A stretch of DNA of 64,000 nt from G963677915 sp963677915 (GTDB taxonomy: Bacteria > Bacillota > Clostridia > Lachnospirales > Vallitaleaceae). The stretch spans positions 1-64,000 of the forward strand of contig CAXXGE010000035.1 of the NCBI GenBank assembly GCA_963677915.2. The letters are read 5' to 3'. The translations under genes and the position numbers were made by a program. This document shows positions 41,234 through 48,790 of this stretch, piece by piece (position 1 is the stretch's first letter; each line of letters opens with the position of its first letter). The notes beneath the pieces are model-generated. The model was not told the DNA's origin and searched no databases. It saw only the letters and a list, made by a program, of their open reading frames with translations.

Positions 41234-42072
41234 TATTCAAGGGTCACCCTTCCAAGCTTGCCATTTTTGAACTCTTCCATCAGCATGGTTGACATCCGCA
41301 TCGTGTCCGGTTCATTGCCGGTTTTGACCATGTTCCTCTGTCTGGCGATTGCCGTCAGGAGCTCATGACCTTCCATCTGATCCATGCCTTCCACCGGATA
41401 TTTTGCCGCCAGAAGTTCAGGATAGCTTTCCTTCATAAAATCGAGCACATGGATCGCCAGCGCTTCGACATCCAGAATCTCTTCTTTGATGGATCCTATC
41501 ATCGCCAGTCGGATGCCCACACTTTTGTCTTCAAACTTGGGCCAGAGTATTCCCGGGGTATCCAGCAATTCGATATTGTTCTTCAGCTTGATCCACTGTT
41601 TCCCTTTGGTAACACCAGGTTTGTTTCCTGTCTTGGCACTGGCCTTTCCGACCAGTTGATTGATGAATGTGCTTTTACCGACGTTCGGTATACCAACAAC
41701 CATGCAACGCAGCGGACGGTTGATCAGTCCCCGCTTTCTGTTTCGCTCGATCTTCTCCTTCAGTACATCCTTGACCAGAGCAGGCACTTGCTTGACACTG
41801 TTGCCCGTCCGGCTGTTGATACCAAGGACAGCCCATCCGTCCTTCTCGAAATAGCTTTGGTAGAATTCAGTCCGTTTCGGATCTGCCAGGTCTATTTTGT
41901 TAAGGAGCATGATTTTAGGTTTTCCACCGGCAATTTCCCCCATATCGGGATTCATGCTGCTGACAGGCACCCTGGCATCCACCAGTTCAACCACTACATC
42001 CACCAATTTGATATTTTCCTTCATCATCCGTTTGGCCTTCGTCATGTGGCCCGGATACCATTGAATATTCAA
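41233..42072 (-). CDS. rbgA: Ribosome biogenesis GTPase RbgA (YlqF)
   Basis: Circularly permuted GTPase that acts late in 50S assembly. In the 279 aa the G motifs run G4 (LNKIDLADP), G5 (INSRTG), G1 (GIPNVGKSTFINQL) and G3 (LLDTPGILWP), with G4 before G1 as expected, and a C-terminal RNA-binding domain. The conserved beginning is NIQWYPGHMTKAKRMM; the TTG at 42072 is 9 nt after AGGAGG and is preferred over an in-frame TTG that directly abuts that site. Confidence 0.94.
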   Translation of the reverse strand: MNIQWYPGHMTKAKRMMKENIKLVDVVVELVDARVPVSSMNPDMGEIAGGKPKIMLLNKIDLADPKRTEFYQSYFEKDGWAVLGINSRTGNSVKQVPALVKDVLKEKIERNRKRGLINRPLRCMVVGIPNVGKSTFINQLVGKASAKTGNKPGVTKGKQWIKLKNNIELLDTPGILWPKFEDKSVGIRLAMIGSIKEEILDVEALAIHVLDFMKESYPELLAAKYPVEGMDQMEGHELLTAIARQRNMVKTGNEPDTMRMSTMLMEEFKNGKLGRVTLE

Positions 42073-42165
42073 GACAATCAACCTCCTGTCGTTAATTCAA
42101 CTTTTTCTTCTCTATATTCGCAAAAAGGAAACGCAAATATATCCGCGCTCCCTCCTGATAGTCTT

Positions 42166-42699
42166 CTATTTAAATGTACCGATTGAGCTTAAAGGCCATA
42201 TGCGCCATAAAGCCCTGCCGATGATATCGCTTTTCTTTATCGTACCGACATCGGTGTATCTGCTGTCTGAACTGTTGTTCCTGTTGTCTCCCATGACGAA
42301 GTATTCACCATCAGGGACCGTAAGCGGCAGGTTGTCTCCGTAATCTTCAATGAGGTCGAATCCCATATCTGCGTCCACCTGTTCGCCGTTGACGAAAACT
42401 TTTCCCTCTTCAATGTTCACAGTATCACCTGGCAGGCCGATGACTCTTTTTATGTAATTCAGCGAAGGGTTCTTCTTGTATGGAAATACAACAATGTCAA
42501 AACGTTCAGGATTGCTAAAATGATACGTCAGCTTGTCGATGACCACCCTGTCTCCGTCTTTTAATGTCGGCATCATGGATTCGCCAATGACATTTGTCAT
42601 CTGCCCGATGAAAGTGATAATAATCCATACTGCCAGCAGCGCAATTGCTATATCTCTAACCCATGTGAAGATTTCCCATTTCAAAGTGCCTCTTTCCAT
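42166..42699 (-). CDS. lepB: Signal peptidase I
   Basis: Membrane serine protease that removes signal peptides from exported proteins. The 177 aa have one N-terminal membrane helix (about 12-30), the catalytic Ser in GESMMPTLKDGDRVVID, the catalytic Lys in YIKRVIGLPGDTVNI, and the GDNRNNSSDSRYTDVG block. The single anchor is typical of Gram-positive enzymes. It is preceded by the rplS terminator and followed by rbgA. Confidence 0.96.
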   Translation of the reverse strand: MERGTLKWEIFTWVRDIAIALLAVWIIITFIGQMTNVIGESMMPTLKDGDRVVIDKLTYHFSNPERFDIVVFPYKKNPSLNYIKRVIGLPGDTVNIEEGKVFVNGEQVDADMGFDLIEDYGDNLPLTVPDGEYFVMGDNRNNSSDSRYTDVGTIKKSDIIGRALWRIWPLSSIGTFK

Positions 42700-42717
42700 T
42701 CCGACCCTCCTTCTAGC

Positions 42718-42753
42718 AAGAAAATAAAGGGACTTGCGTAACCGCAGTCCCTT
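42718..42753 (-). terminator. Terminator of rplS
   Basis: A stem AAGGGACTTGCG / CGCAGTCCCTT (42727-42738 with 42743-42753, one bulge) followed on the minus strand by TATTTTCTTGC, 22 nt after the rplS stop. Confidence 0.85.
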
Positions 42754-42774
42754 CGTGTCGATCGTCGACGATGA

Positions 42775-43122
42775 TTATCTGATAAGCTCTTTGACTTTCG
42801 CCTTCTTGCCGACTCTCTCTCTGAGATAGTGCAATCTTGCTCTGCGGACCTTACCACGTCTAATCACTTCAATCTTCTCGATGTTCGGTGAATGCAACGG
42901 CCAGATTTTCTCAACGCCTACGCCGTAGGAAATTCTTCTGACTGTGAATGTTTCACGAGCGCCGCCATTTTGTCTCTTGATGACAGTCCCTTCAAACATC
43001 TGTAACCTTTCGCGATTGCCCTCTTTTACTTTAGCATAGACACGTACAGTGTCACCTACATTAAAAGATGCAACTTCGCTTTTAAGTTGAGCTTGTTCGA
43101 TTTCTCTAATAATATCGTTCAT
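42775..43122 (-). CDS. rplS: Ribosomal protein L19
   Basis: Large-subunit protein at the 30S-50S interface. The 115 aa match the family throughout: FNVGDTVRVYAKVKEGNRERLQMFEGTVIKRQNGGARETFTVRRISYGVGVEKIWPLHSP and RRGKVRRARLHYLRERVGKKAKVKE. The ATG at 43122 has GGAGG upstream; the longer frame reads through the leader. It is the last gene before a strong terminator, 74 nt after trmD. Confidence 0.97.
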   Translation of the reverse strand: MNDIIREIEQAQLKSEVASFNVGDTVRVYAKVKEGNRERLQMFEGTVIKRQNGGARETFTVRRISYGVGVEKIWPLHSPNIEKIEVIRRGKVRRARLHYLRERVGKKAKVKELIR

Positions 43123-43129
43123 GAGTAAC

Positions 43130-43190
43130 CTCCTTCCGTTCAGACATTCATAAATATTCTTCCATACCAGAGGAATGCCGTACTCACAAT
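43130..43190 (-). promoter_or_regulatory. Candidate L19 leader RNA
   Basis: The 74-nt untranslated stretch between trmD and rplS contains ATTCCTCTGGTATGGAAGAAT (one short hairpin) followed by ATGAATGTCTGAACGG before the ribosome site. From memory this resembles the L19 leader motif of Bacilli and other Firmicutes, thought to mediate autoregulation by L19; a covariance search would be needed. Confidence 0.4.
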
Positions 43191-43196
43191 ACAGAA

Positions 43197-43943
43197 CTAT
43201 AACATATTGCGTAAATAATTGCAATGTTTTTTTAGGAAACGCAAATCCTCTTCCGTCAGGTTGGCTTTATCCAGTAAATCAGGCCTTTTCTGCCAGGTTC
43301 TAAGGAGGGATTGCTCCCTTCTCCACCTGTCAATATTCTGGTGGTTTCCTGACAGCAGCACCTCCGGCACGTCCATGCCTTCGTAGGACGACGGCCTTGT
43401 ATATTGAGGGTATTCAAGGAGACCGTCATCAAAGGTTTCCGTCTCGGCGGACATCTTGTTGCTGAGCACGCCCGGCACCAGTCTGGATATCGCATCGATC
43501 ATGACCATGACCGCCAGTTCGCCGCCCGTCAGCACATAATCGCCGATTGACACTTCATCCGTGATGATAGTGTCTATGATCCTCTCGTCGACGCCTTCAT
43601 AGTGGCCGCAAAGAAAGACCAGTTCCTCCTCCTGTGCCAGTTCCTTCACCATTTCCTGGTTGAAGGGCTTTCCCTGAGGTGTCAGGTAAATGACACGAGG
43701 TTTCTTTTCCCTGTCCGCAAAGTGATGTCTGTAGGCATCCAGTATCGGCTGCACCTGAAGCACCATGCCGGCACCGCCGCCGAAGGGATAGTCATCCACC
43801 TTCATATGCTTGCTGGCACTGAAATCCCTGAAGTTGATCGTATGGAGTTCAATGCTCTCCTGGTTCATCGCCTTCCCGATAATGCTATGGCTCAAGCCGG
43901 TTTCTATCATTTCAGGAAAAAGCGTCATGACATGGAATTTCAT
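43197..43943 (-). CDS. trmD: tRNA (guanine-37-N1)-methyltransferase
   Basis: Methylates G37 of tRNAs that read CNN codons, preventing +1 frameshifting. The 248 aa show the knotted SPOUT methyltransferase motifs DDYPFGGGAGMVLQ, VIYLTPQGKPFNQ, LCGHYEGVDERII and SIGDYVLTGGELA. The start at 43943 (MKFHVMTLFPEM) overlaps the rimM end by 4 nt. Gene order rimM-trmD-rplS is standard. Confidence 0.97.
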   Translation of the reverse strand: MKFHVMTLFPEMIETGLSHSIIGKAMNQESIELHTINFRDFSASKHMKVDDYPFGGGAGMVLQVQPILDAYRHHFADREKKPRVIYLTPQGKPFNQEMVKELAQEEELVFLCGHYEGVDERIIDTIITDEVSIGDYVLTGGELAVMVMIDAISRLVPGVLSNKMSAETETFDDGLLEYPQYTRPSSYEGMDVPEVLLSGNHQNIDRWRREQSLLRTWQKRPDLLDKANLTEEDLRFLKKHCNYLRNML

Positions 43944-44449
43944 TGACCCAGTCCTTCCATCATATGCACCGTCATGCGACGCTCCGCAAGATCCACCTTC
44001 AATATGCATTCCTTGATTGCAGGCAGAAGCAGGCCATGTCTGCTGCCGTCATCGACGACATAGACATCGTTGCTGCCGGTGAAGATGACATCCGCTATTT
44101 TCCCGAGCCTTTCACCCTTGTCGTCAAAAACGTCAATACCCTCCAGATCCTGAATGTAATATTCATCCATGCCTAAAGGCAGCGCTTTATCACGCGGAAT
44201 CTTCACAATGCCCTGTTTCAGAAGCAGCGCTTCATCCATTGTATTTATCTCTTCAAATTGAATCAGCACAAGATTCTTCTGGTATTTGACCGAAGCGATC
44301 TTCAGCACCCTGTTCTCACCTTTGGCTGTTTCAACCGTTACCTCTTTAAGAAGCTCGAACCGTGTCATGTCATCTGTTGTAGGCAACACCTTGACCATGC
44401 CTCTGATGCCATGGGTATTGGCAATGCGCCCAATATAAACTTCATCCAT
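43940..44449 (-). CDS. rimM: 16S rRNA processing protein RimM
   Basis: Helps assemble the 30S head by binding S19. The 169 aa show the N-terminal YIGRIANTHGIRGMVKVLPTTDD barrel, and the PRC-barrel domain with YYIQDLEGIDVFDDKGERLGKIADVIFTGSNDVYVVD and LLPAIKECILKVDLAERRM. It overlaps trmD by 4 nt. A terminator lies just upstream, between khpA and rimM. Confidence 0.96.
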   Translation of the reverse strand: MDEVYIGRIANTHGIRGMVKVLPTTDDMTRFELLKEVTVETAKGENRVLKIASVKYQKNLVLIQFEEINTMDEALLLKQGIVKIPRDKALPLGMDEYYIQDLEGIDVFDDKGERLGKIADVIFTGSNDVYVVDDGSRHGLLLPAIKECILKVDLAERRMTVHMMEGLGQ

Positions 44450-44477
44450 CTGACATTCCCCTTTCCTGTTAAACTAG

Positions 44478-44510
44478 AAATAAAAAGGTTAGAGCCAGGC
44501 TCTAACCTTG
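44478..44510 (-). terminator. Internal terminator between khpA and rimM
   Basis: An 11-bp perfect stem AAGGTTAGAGC / GCTCTAACCTT (44485-44495 with 44499-44509), 3-nt loop, directly followed on the minus strand by TTTTTATTTC. No separate promoter for rimM is visible in the remaining 30 bp, so rimM-trmD-rplS may depend on read-through. Confidence 0.88.
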
Positions 44511-44523
44511 ATTGATATTACTG

Positions 44524-44751
44524 TTAAAGGATTTCCACGGTTACGCGTTTGTCATCCTTTGTCGCAGCTGCCTTGACAACGGCACGGATCGCTTTGGCTA
44601 TACGGCCTTGCTTTCCAATAACCTTGCCCATGTCGTCATCAGCCACTTTAAGTTCAATGACCGTAGATTTTTCTTTGACGACTTCATTGACCACAACTTG
44701 TTCAGGATGATCGACAAGCGCTTTCGCGATTACCTCGACCAGTTCCTTCAT
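44524..44751 (-). CDS. khpA: KH-domain RNA-binding protein KhpA
   Basis: A 75-aa single KH domain protein of the KhpA family that binds RNA together with KhpB in Firmicutes and affects cell division and gene expression. The KH motif VADDDMGKVIGKQGRIAKAIRAVVKAAA (GxxG as GKQG) is clear. The gene is always found near rpsP, here 13 nt downstream of it. Confidence 0.95.
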   Translation of the reverse strand: MKELVEVIAKALVDHPEQVVVNEVVKEKSTVIELKVADDDMGKVIGKQGRIAKAIRAVVKAAATKDDKRVTVEIL

Positions 44752-44764
44752 GGCGATACCTCCA

Positions 44765-45010
44765 TTAGTCGATGATACCTGATATTTTCAAAAGTCTTTT
44801 GACTGTATCAGATGGTTGAGCGCCAGTATCAAGCCATTTCTTGGCGATTTCAGCATCCACCTTAAGGTCGATTGGTTCCTTCGTCGGATCGTAGTAACCT
44901 ACTTGCTCGATGAATTTACCATCCCTTGGGGATCTGGAATCCGCAACAACGATTCTATAGAAAGGAGCTTTCTTTTGTCCCATTCTTTTCAATCTCATTC
45001 TTACTGCCAT
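44765..45010 (-). CDS. rpsP: Ribosomal protein S16
   Basis: Small-subunit assembly protein, 81 aa. The N-terminus MAVRMRLKRMGQKKAPFYRIVVADSRSPRDGKFIEQVGYYDP is the family signature. The ATG at 45010 follows AAGGAGG; an in-frame ATG three codons earlier is too close to that site. It lies 31 nt after ffh, in the common order ylxM-ffh-rpsP-khpA. Confidence 0.97.
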   Translation of the reverse strand: MAVRMRLKRMGQKKAPFYRIVVADSRSPRDGKFIEQVGYYDPTKEPIDLKVDAEIAKKWLDTGAQPSDTVKRLLKISGIID

Positions 45011-45041
45011 GTGTTTCACCTCCTTGAAATATTGGTTTTAT

Positions 45042-46385
45042 TTAAAAGGGCAAGTTGAACATGCCTTTTTTGCCTTTTCCTTTTTTGCCCATCATGCCGC
45101 CCATTTGCTTCATCATTTTTTTCGACTGCTCGAACTGCTTGATGAATCTGTTCACCTGTCCGATATCCATGCCGCAGCCCTTGGCAATTCTTTGTTTCCT
45201 TGAAGGATTCATGATGTCCGGATTGTTTCTCTCCTCCGGTGTCATGGAATAGATCATCGACTCGAATCGAGCCATTTCCTTGTCGTCGATCTGGGCGCCC
45301 TTAAGCTGCTGACTCATTCCGGGAATCATCGCCATCAAATCACTCAGCGATCCCATCGACTTGATCTGCTGCATCTGCTCCAGGAAATCATCAAAAGTGA
45401 ATTCGGCTTTCCTGAACTTCCTTTCCATCTCGGCTGCTTTTTTCTCATCCAGCGTGCTTTGCGCCTTCTCGATCAGCGAGAGCACATCACCCATACCCAG
45501 AATCCGGGAAGCCATCCTGTCGGGATGGAAGGTCTCTATGTCTGTCAGCTTCTCACCGACGCAGGCGAACTTGATGGGCTTTTCAGTTACAGCCCTTACA
45601 GACAGCGCCGCGCCGCCTCTTGTGTCGCCGTCAAGCTTAGTAAGAATGACGCCGTCGATACCGATGATATTGTTGAAGCTCTCGGCCACATTGACAGCAT
45701 CCTGACCCGTCATCGAGTCAACGACCAAAAGGATCTCTTTCGGCTGGATGACTTCCTTGACATTCACCAGCTCATTCATCATTGCGTCATCTATATGGAG
45801 GCGTCCTGCAGTATCCACGATTACAACATCGTTGTTGTTCTTGTCTGCATGTTCCATCGCCGCCTTGGATATATCGACCGGGTCGTTCTTGTCACCCATG
45901 GCAAAAACCGGTATGTCCAGCTGGCCACCGACTACCTGAAGCTGCTTGACAGCGGCAGGTCTGTAGATGTCGCAGGCAACCAGCAGCGGTTTTTTTCCTT
46001 GTTTTTTCAACATGCCCGCAAGTTTAGCACAGGTCGTTGTTTTACCCGCACCCTGAAGACCGACCATCATATAAACGGTCTTTTCTCCCTTGCTGTTGAA
46101 TGTCAGGCCTGTGCTTGTTTCGCCCATCAGCCTGACCATTTCCTCATTAACGATTTTAATGACGTGCTGGCCTGGCGTCAGGCTTTCCATGACTTCCTGG
46201 CCCACACTTCTTTCCTGTACACCTTTAACAAAATCCTTAACAACCTTGAAGTTGACGTCTGCCTCAAGCAGAGCCATTTTGACTTCCCTCATTGCAGCTT
46301 TTACGTCCGCTTCCGAGAGCTTGCCTTTCTTTTTAAGGTTGCTGAATATATTCTGAAACTTTTCTGATAAGCTTTCAAATGCCAT
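45042..46385 (-). CDS. ffh: Signal recognition particle protein Ffh
   Basis: SRP54 GTPase that binds 4.5S/6S-type RNA and signal sequences and docks with FtsY at the membrane. The 447 aa have the N domain, the G domain (GLQGAGKTTTCAKLA, DTAGRLHID, TKLDGDTRGGAAL) and a methionine-rich M domain from about residue 300 (MIPGMSQQL, RFESMIYSMTPEERNNPDIMN, the QSKKMMKQMGG tail). It is co-transcribed with ylxM upstream and rpsP downstream. Confidence 0.97.
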   Translation of the reverse strand: MAFESLSEKFQNIFSNLKKKGKLSEADVKAAMREVKMALLEADVNFKVVKDFVKGVQERSVGQEVMESLTPGQHVIKIVNEEMVRLMGETSTGLTFNSKGEKTVYMMVGLQGAGKTTTCAKLAGMLKKQGKKPLLVACDIYRPAAVKQLQVVGGQLDIPVFAMGDKNDPVDISKAAMEHADKNNNDVVIVDTAGRLHIDDAMMNELVNVKEVIQPKEILLVVDSMTGQDAVNVAESFNNIIGIDGVILTKLDGDTRGGAALSVRAVTEKPIKFACVGEKLTDIETFHPDRMASRILGMGDVLSLIEKAQSTLDEKKAAEMERKFRKAEFTFDDFLEQMQQIKSMGSLSDLMAMIPGMSQQLKGAQIDDKEMARFESMIYSMTPEERNNPDIMNPSRKQRIAKGCGMDIGQVNRFIKQFEQSKKMMKQMGGMMGKKGKGKKGMFNLPF

Positions 46386-46394
46386 AATTGCCTC

Positions 46395-46745
46395 CTAAAG
46401 ATTGGACAGCATTTTCCCGGACAGTTTCCGGATTTCCATGATACAGCTGTAAAGTTCATCTGCATCCTTTGATTCTATCATTGATTTCTCACTTATGGCT
46501 TCAATCAAGTGTTTGTTTTCCATGAACTTCCTGACAAGCGACAATTTATCCTCGTACTTTTGAAGCTGTCTGTCGCATTTTTTGAGGTTGTCGTGGACGG
46601 CTTGACGGCTGATATTCATGATGTCTGCAATTTCTGCCAAAGACAGGTCTTCGTTGAAATGCAGCTCATATGCCTGCTTCTGTTTCTCAGTCAGCAGCTC
46701 TCCATAAAAATCGAAGAGCATCGTCCGCTCTAATATAATATCCAT
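46395..46745 (-). CDS. YlxM-type helix-turn-helix protein
   Basis: A 116-aa protein of the YlxM/p13 family (UPF0122). A sigma-70 region 4-like helix-turn-helix is visible, YELHFNEDLSLAEIADIMNISRQAVHDNLKKCDRQLQKYE. The family is always linked to ffh and is thought to affect SRP function, perhaps as an activator of Ffh. The ATG at 46745 has GAGGTGG upstream. It is the first gene behind a fully consensus promoter. Confidence 0.92.
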   Translation of the reverse strand: MDIILERTMLFDFYGELLTEKQKQAYELHFNEDLSLAEIADIMNISRQAVHDNLKKCDRQLQKYEDKLSLVRKFMENKHLIEAISEKSMIESKDADELYSCIMEIRKLSGKMLSNL

Positions 46746-46784
46746 TCGTACCACCTCTGTCAAGCACTTTTGCTTTACAGAGCA

Positions 46785-46813
46785 ATTATAGTGTCACAAC
46801 CTCTGATTGTCAA
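46785..46813 (-). promoter_or_regulatory. Consensus promoter of ylxM-ffh-rpsP-khpA
   Basis: TTGACA (46808-46813) and TATAAT (46785-46790) on the minus strand with a 17-nt spacer. This is a perfect sigma-A promoter, starting a transcript that is closed by the terminator at 44478-44510. Confidence 0.9.
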
Positions 46814-46821
46814 TAGGTTTT

Positions 46822-47850
46822 TCATTTTTTCAGGGCAAAAACAAGGTCCCTATTGATCGCCTGGGACACCCTGTGGCTGAAATCAACGTGTTCAGTTTCC
46901 GGACACTCCACAAATCCATGTCTGCCGAGGCAGTCGACAATCTCCTGTTTGCTGTCGGTGAAGGTATTCCATGCCAATGCGATGGATCCGCCTTTTTTAA
47001 GAAGTCTGTCCCATGAATCCAGCGCCCCATCCAGAATGCCGACAATGCTTCTCGTGGACTGCTTGCCTTTTTTGCCTATATGCGCGATGCCATAGGGCAG
47101 GTCGCATGCAATGACATCGATGCTGTTTTTCTTGAAGACGACGCAGCCTTTGGCAGCATCGGCTGCAATGCATTTCATTTCGATGAATTCCTTGCGTTTG
47201 GCAGCTTCCTTGTCTTTGGCCACTTTGAAGGACAGCGTCTCACCAACATTTTTGCCTCCGACAATCGCCTTGCCTTTTTCCATCTGGTGCTTGTAATGCC
47301 CTTCCTTCAGATACCTGGAAAAATAAACGCTCATATCATGGATGGCGCCTTTGTTCTCGTCGATGCCATAGGCATCGTATCCGTCGGTCATCGCCTCAAA
47401 GAGCGTCGTACCCTTGCCGCACATGGGATCCAGGATGCTGACCTGTTCCCTGCCGTCCAAACGGTCCATGACAGAGAGTCCGATGTTCAGCATCAGCCTT
47501 GTGATTGTTTCGTTTGTCTTGCCACTGTATTTCAGCCTCGTGCTAAGGTCTTCCGGAAACACCGGTTCATACCCTATAGGCACGATATTTGTGTTCGGGC
47601 CGTTGTTCTCGAGGAGCATATAAAAGAAAGACAGTTTGAAGACGGTTTCCTTCGCTTCATCACTCAATATGCATTCACAGCTGAATGTCATCATATGGCC
47701 TTTGTGAGCCTGTACGATATTTATTTCCGTCGCCTGGACACCGATCCCTTTCAGAACCAATGTCAGCTCCGCCACGCAAAGCCTGTGGTATTCCTCTTCA
47801 AAGGCAATATTGTATTGGGGCTTCATGAGAATTGCATACTGTTTCGACAT
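46822..47850 (-). CDS. SAM-dependent RNA methyltransferase of the TRM11/THUMP-like type
   Basis: 342 aa. The C-terminal half is a Rossmann methyltransferase with motif I SILDPMCGKGTTLFEAM and the catalytic-type motif IV CDLPYGIAHIG, the DPPY-like signature of exocyclic amino methyltransferases acting on guanine or adenine in RNA. The N-terminal half (about 150 aa) has no clear match, though its place fits an RNA-binding domain. It resembles archaeal-eukaryotic tRNA m2G10 enzymes and some uncharacterised Firmicute proteins; the substrate is unknown. It lies 6 nt after ftsY, in an otherwise conserved smc-ftsY-ylxM order. Confidence 0.8.
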   Translation of the reverse strand: MSKQYAILMKPQYNIAFEEEYHRLCVAELTLVLKGIGVQATEINIVQAHKGHMMTFSCECILSDEAKETVFKLSFFYMLLENNGPNTNIVPIGYEPVFPEDLSTRLKYSGKTNETITRLMLNIGLSVMDRLDGREQVSILDPMCGKGTTLFEAMTDGYDAYGIDENKGAIHDMSVYFSRYLKEGHYKHQMEKGKAIVGGKNVGETLSFKVAKDKEAAKRKEFIEMKCIAADAAKGCVVFKKNSIDVIACDLPYGIAHIGKKGKQSTRSIVGILDGALDSWDRLLKKGGSIALAWNTFTDSKQEIVDCLGRHGFVECPETEHVDFSHRVSQAINRDLVFALKK

Positions 47851-47856
47851 GCTTAA

Positions 47857-48786
47857 TCAGTTCCCTTCTTCGAACAGCGCTTCGACAAACTCATCCGAAT
47901 CAAAAGGATGAAGGTCATCAATACCCTCGCCCACACCGATATATTTCACAGGCAGGCCGATTTCATATGAAATCGCTATAGCGCTGCCGCCTTTGGCCGT
48001 TCCGTCGAGTTTGGTCAGCACGATGCCTGTAATCGGGGCGATTTCCTTGAACTGCTTCGCCTGGCTAAGTGCGTTCTGCCCGGTCGTTGCATCAAGGACC
48101 AGTAGCACTTCCGGATGGGCATCACCGTATTCCCTGTCGATGATCTTGAAAATCTTGCGAAGCTCTTCCATAAGGTTCTTTTTGTTGTGGAGCCTGCCTG
48201 CCGTGTCACAGATAAGAAGATCCGTCTTTCTGGATTTGGCAGCCTGGACCGCATCGAAAACAACCGCACCCGGATCCGAGTTTTCCTGCTGGGATATGAT
48301 TTCGACACTGGCCCTGTTTGCCCATTCGATAAGCTGGTCAATAGCCGCCGCCCTGAAGGTATCGGCTGCCGCCAAAAGCACTTTCTTGCCGTCTCTTTTA
48401 AAACGCATGGCCAGCTTGCCTATCGTTGTCGTCTTCCCAACACCGTTGACGCCGATGACAAGGACAACAGATTTCTTTTCTGTGAAACTGTATGCATCTT
48501 CCGGCAGGGCCAGAAGGGTTTTCAATTCGTCCTTGAGAAGCGTCTTGACTTCCGAAGGATCCTTGACACCCTTTTCCTTCACCTTTATTCTCAAGTCCTC
48601 GATGATCTTGATTGCCGTATTGACGCCTATGTCGGCAATAATAAGCGCCTCTTCCAGCTCTTCATAGAATTCATCATCGATTGCCGTGAAGCTTTGGAGC
48701 ACCTGGTCGATGCCCCCCATGATATTGTTTCTGGTCTTGGTCAGCCCGCTGACCAGTTTATTGAAAAATCCTGATTTATCTGCCAT
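47857..48786 (-). CDS. ftsY: SRP receptor FtsY
   Basis: GTPase that receives SRP-ribosome complexes at the membrane. The 309 aa have only a short N-terminal region before the NG domain, GVNGVGKTTTIGKLAMRF, DTAGRLHNKKNLMEEL and TKLDGTAKGGSAIAI, as is common in Firmicutes where the acidic A domain is small or absent. It lies 4 nt after smc. Confidence 0.97.
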   Translation of the reverse strand: MADKSGFFNKLVSGLTKTRNNIMGGIDQVLQSFTAIDDEFYEELEEALIIADIGVNTAIKIIEDLRIKVKEKGVKDPSEVKTLLKDELKTLLALPEDAYSFTEKKSVVLVIGVNGVGKTTTIGKLAMRFKRDGKKVLLAAADTFRAAAIDQLIEWANRASVEIISQQENSDPGAVVFDAVQAAKSRKTDLLICDTAGRLHNKKNLMEELRKIFKIIDREYGDAHPEVLLVLDATTGQNALSQAKQFKEIAPITGIVLTKLDGTAKGGSAIAISYEIGLPVKYIGVGEGIDDLHPFDSDEFVEALFEEGN

Positions 48787-48790
48787 AATT

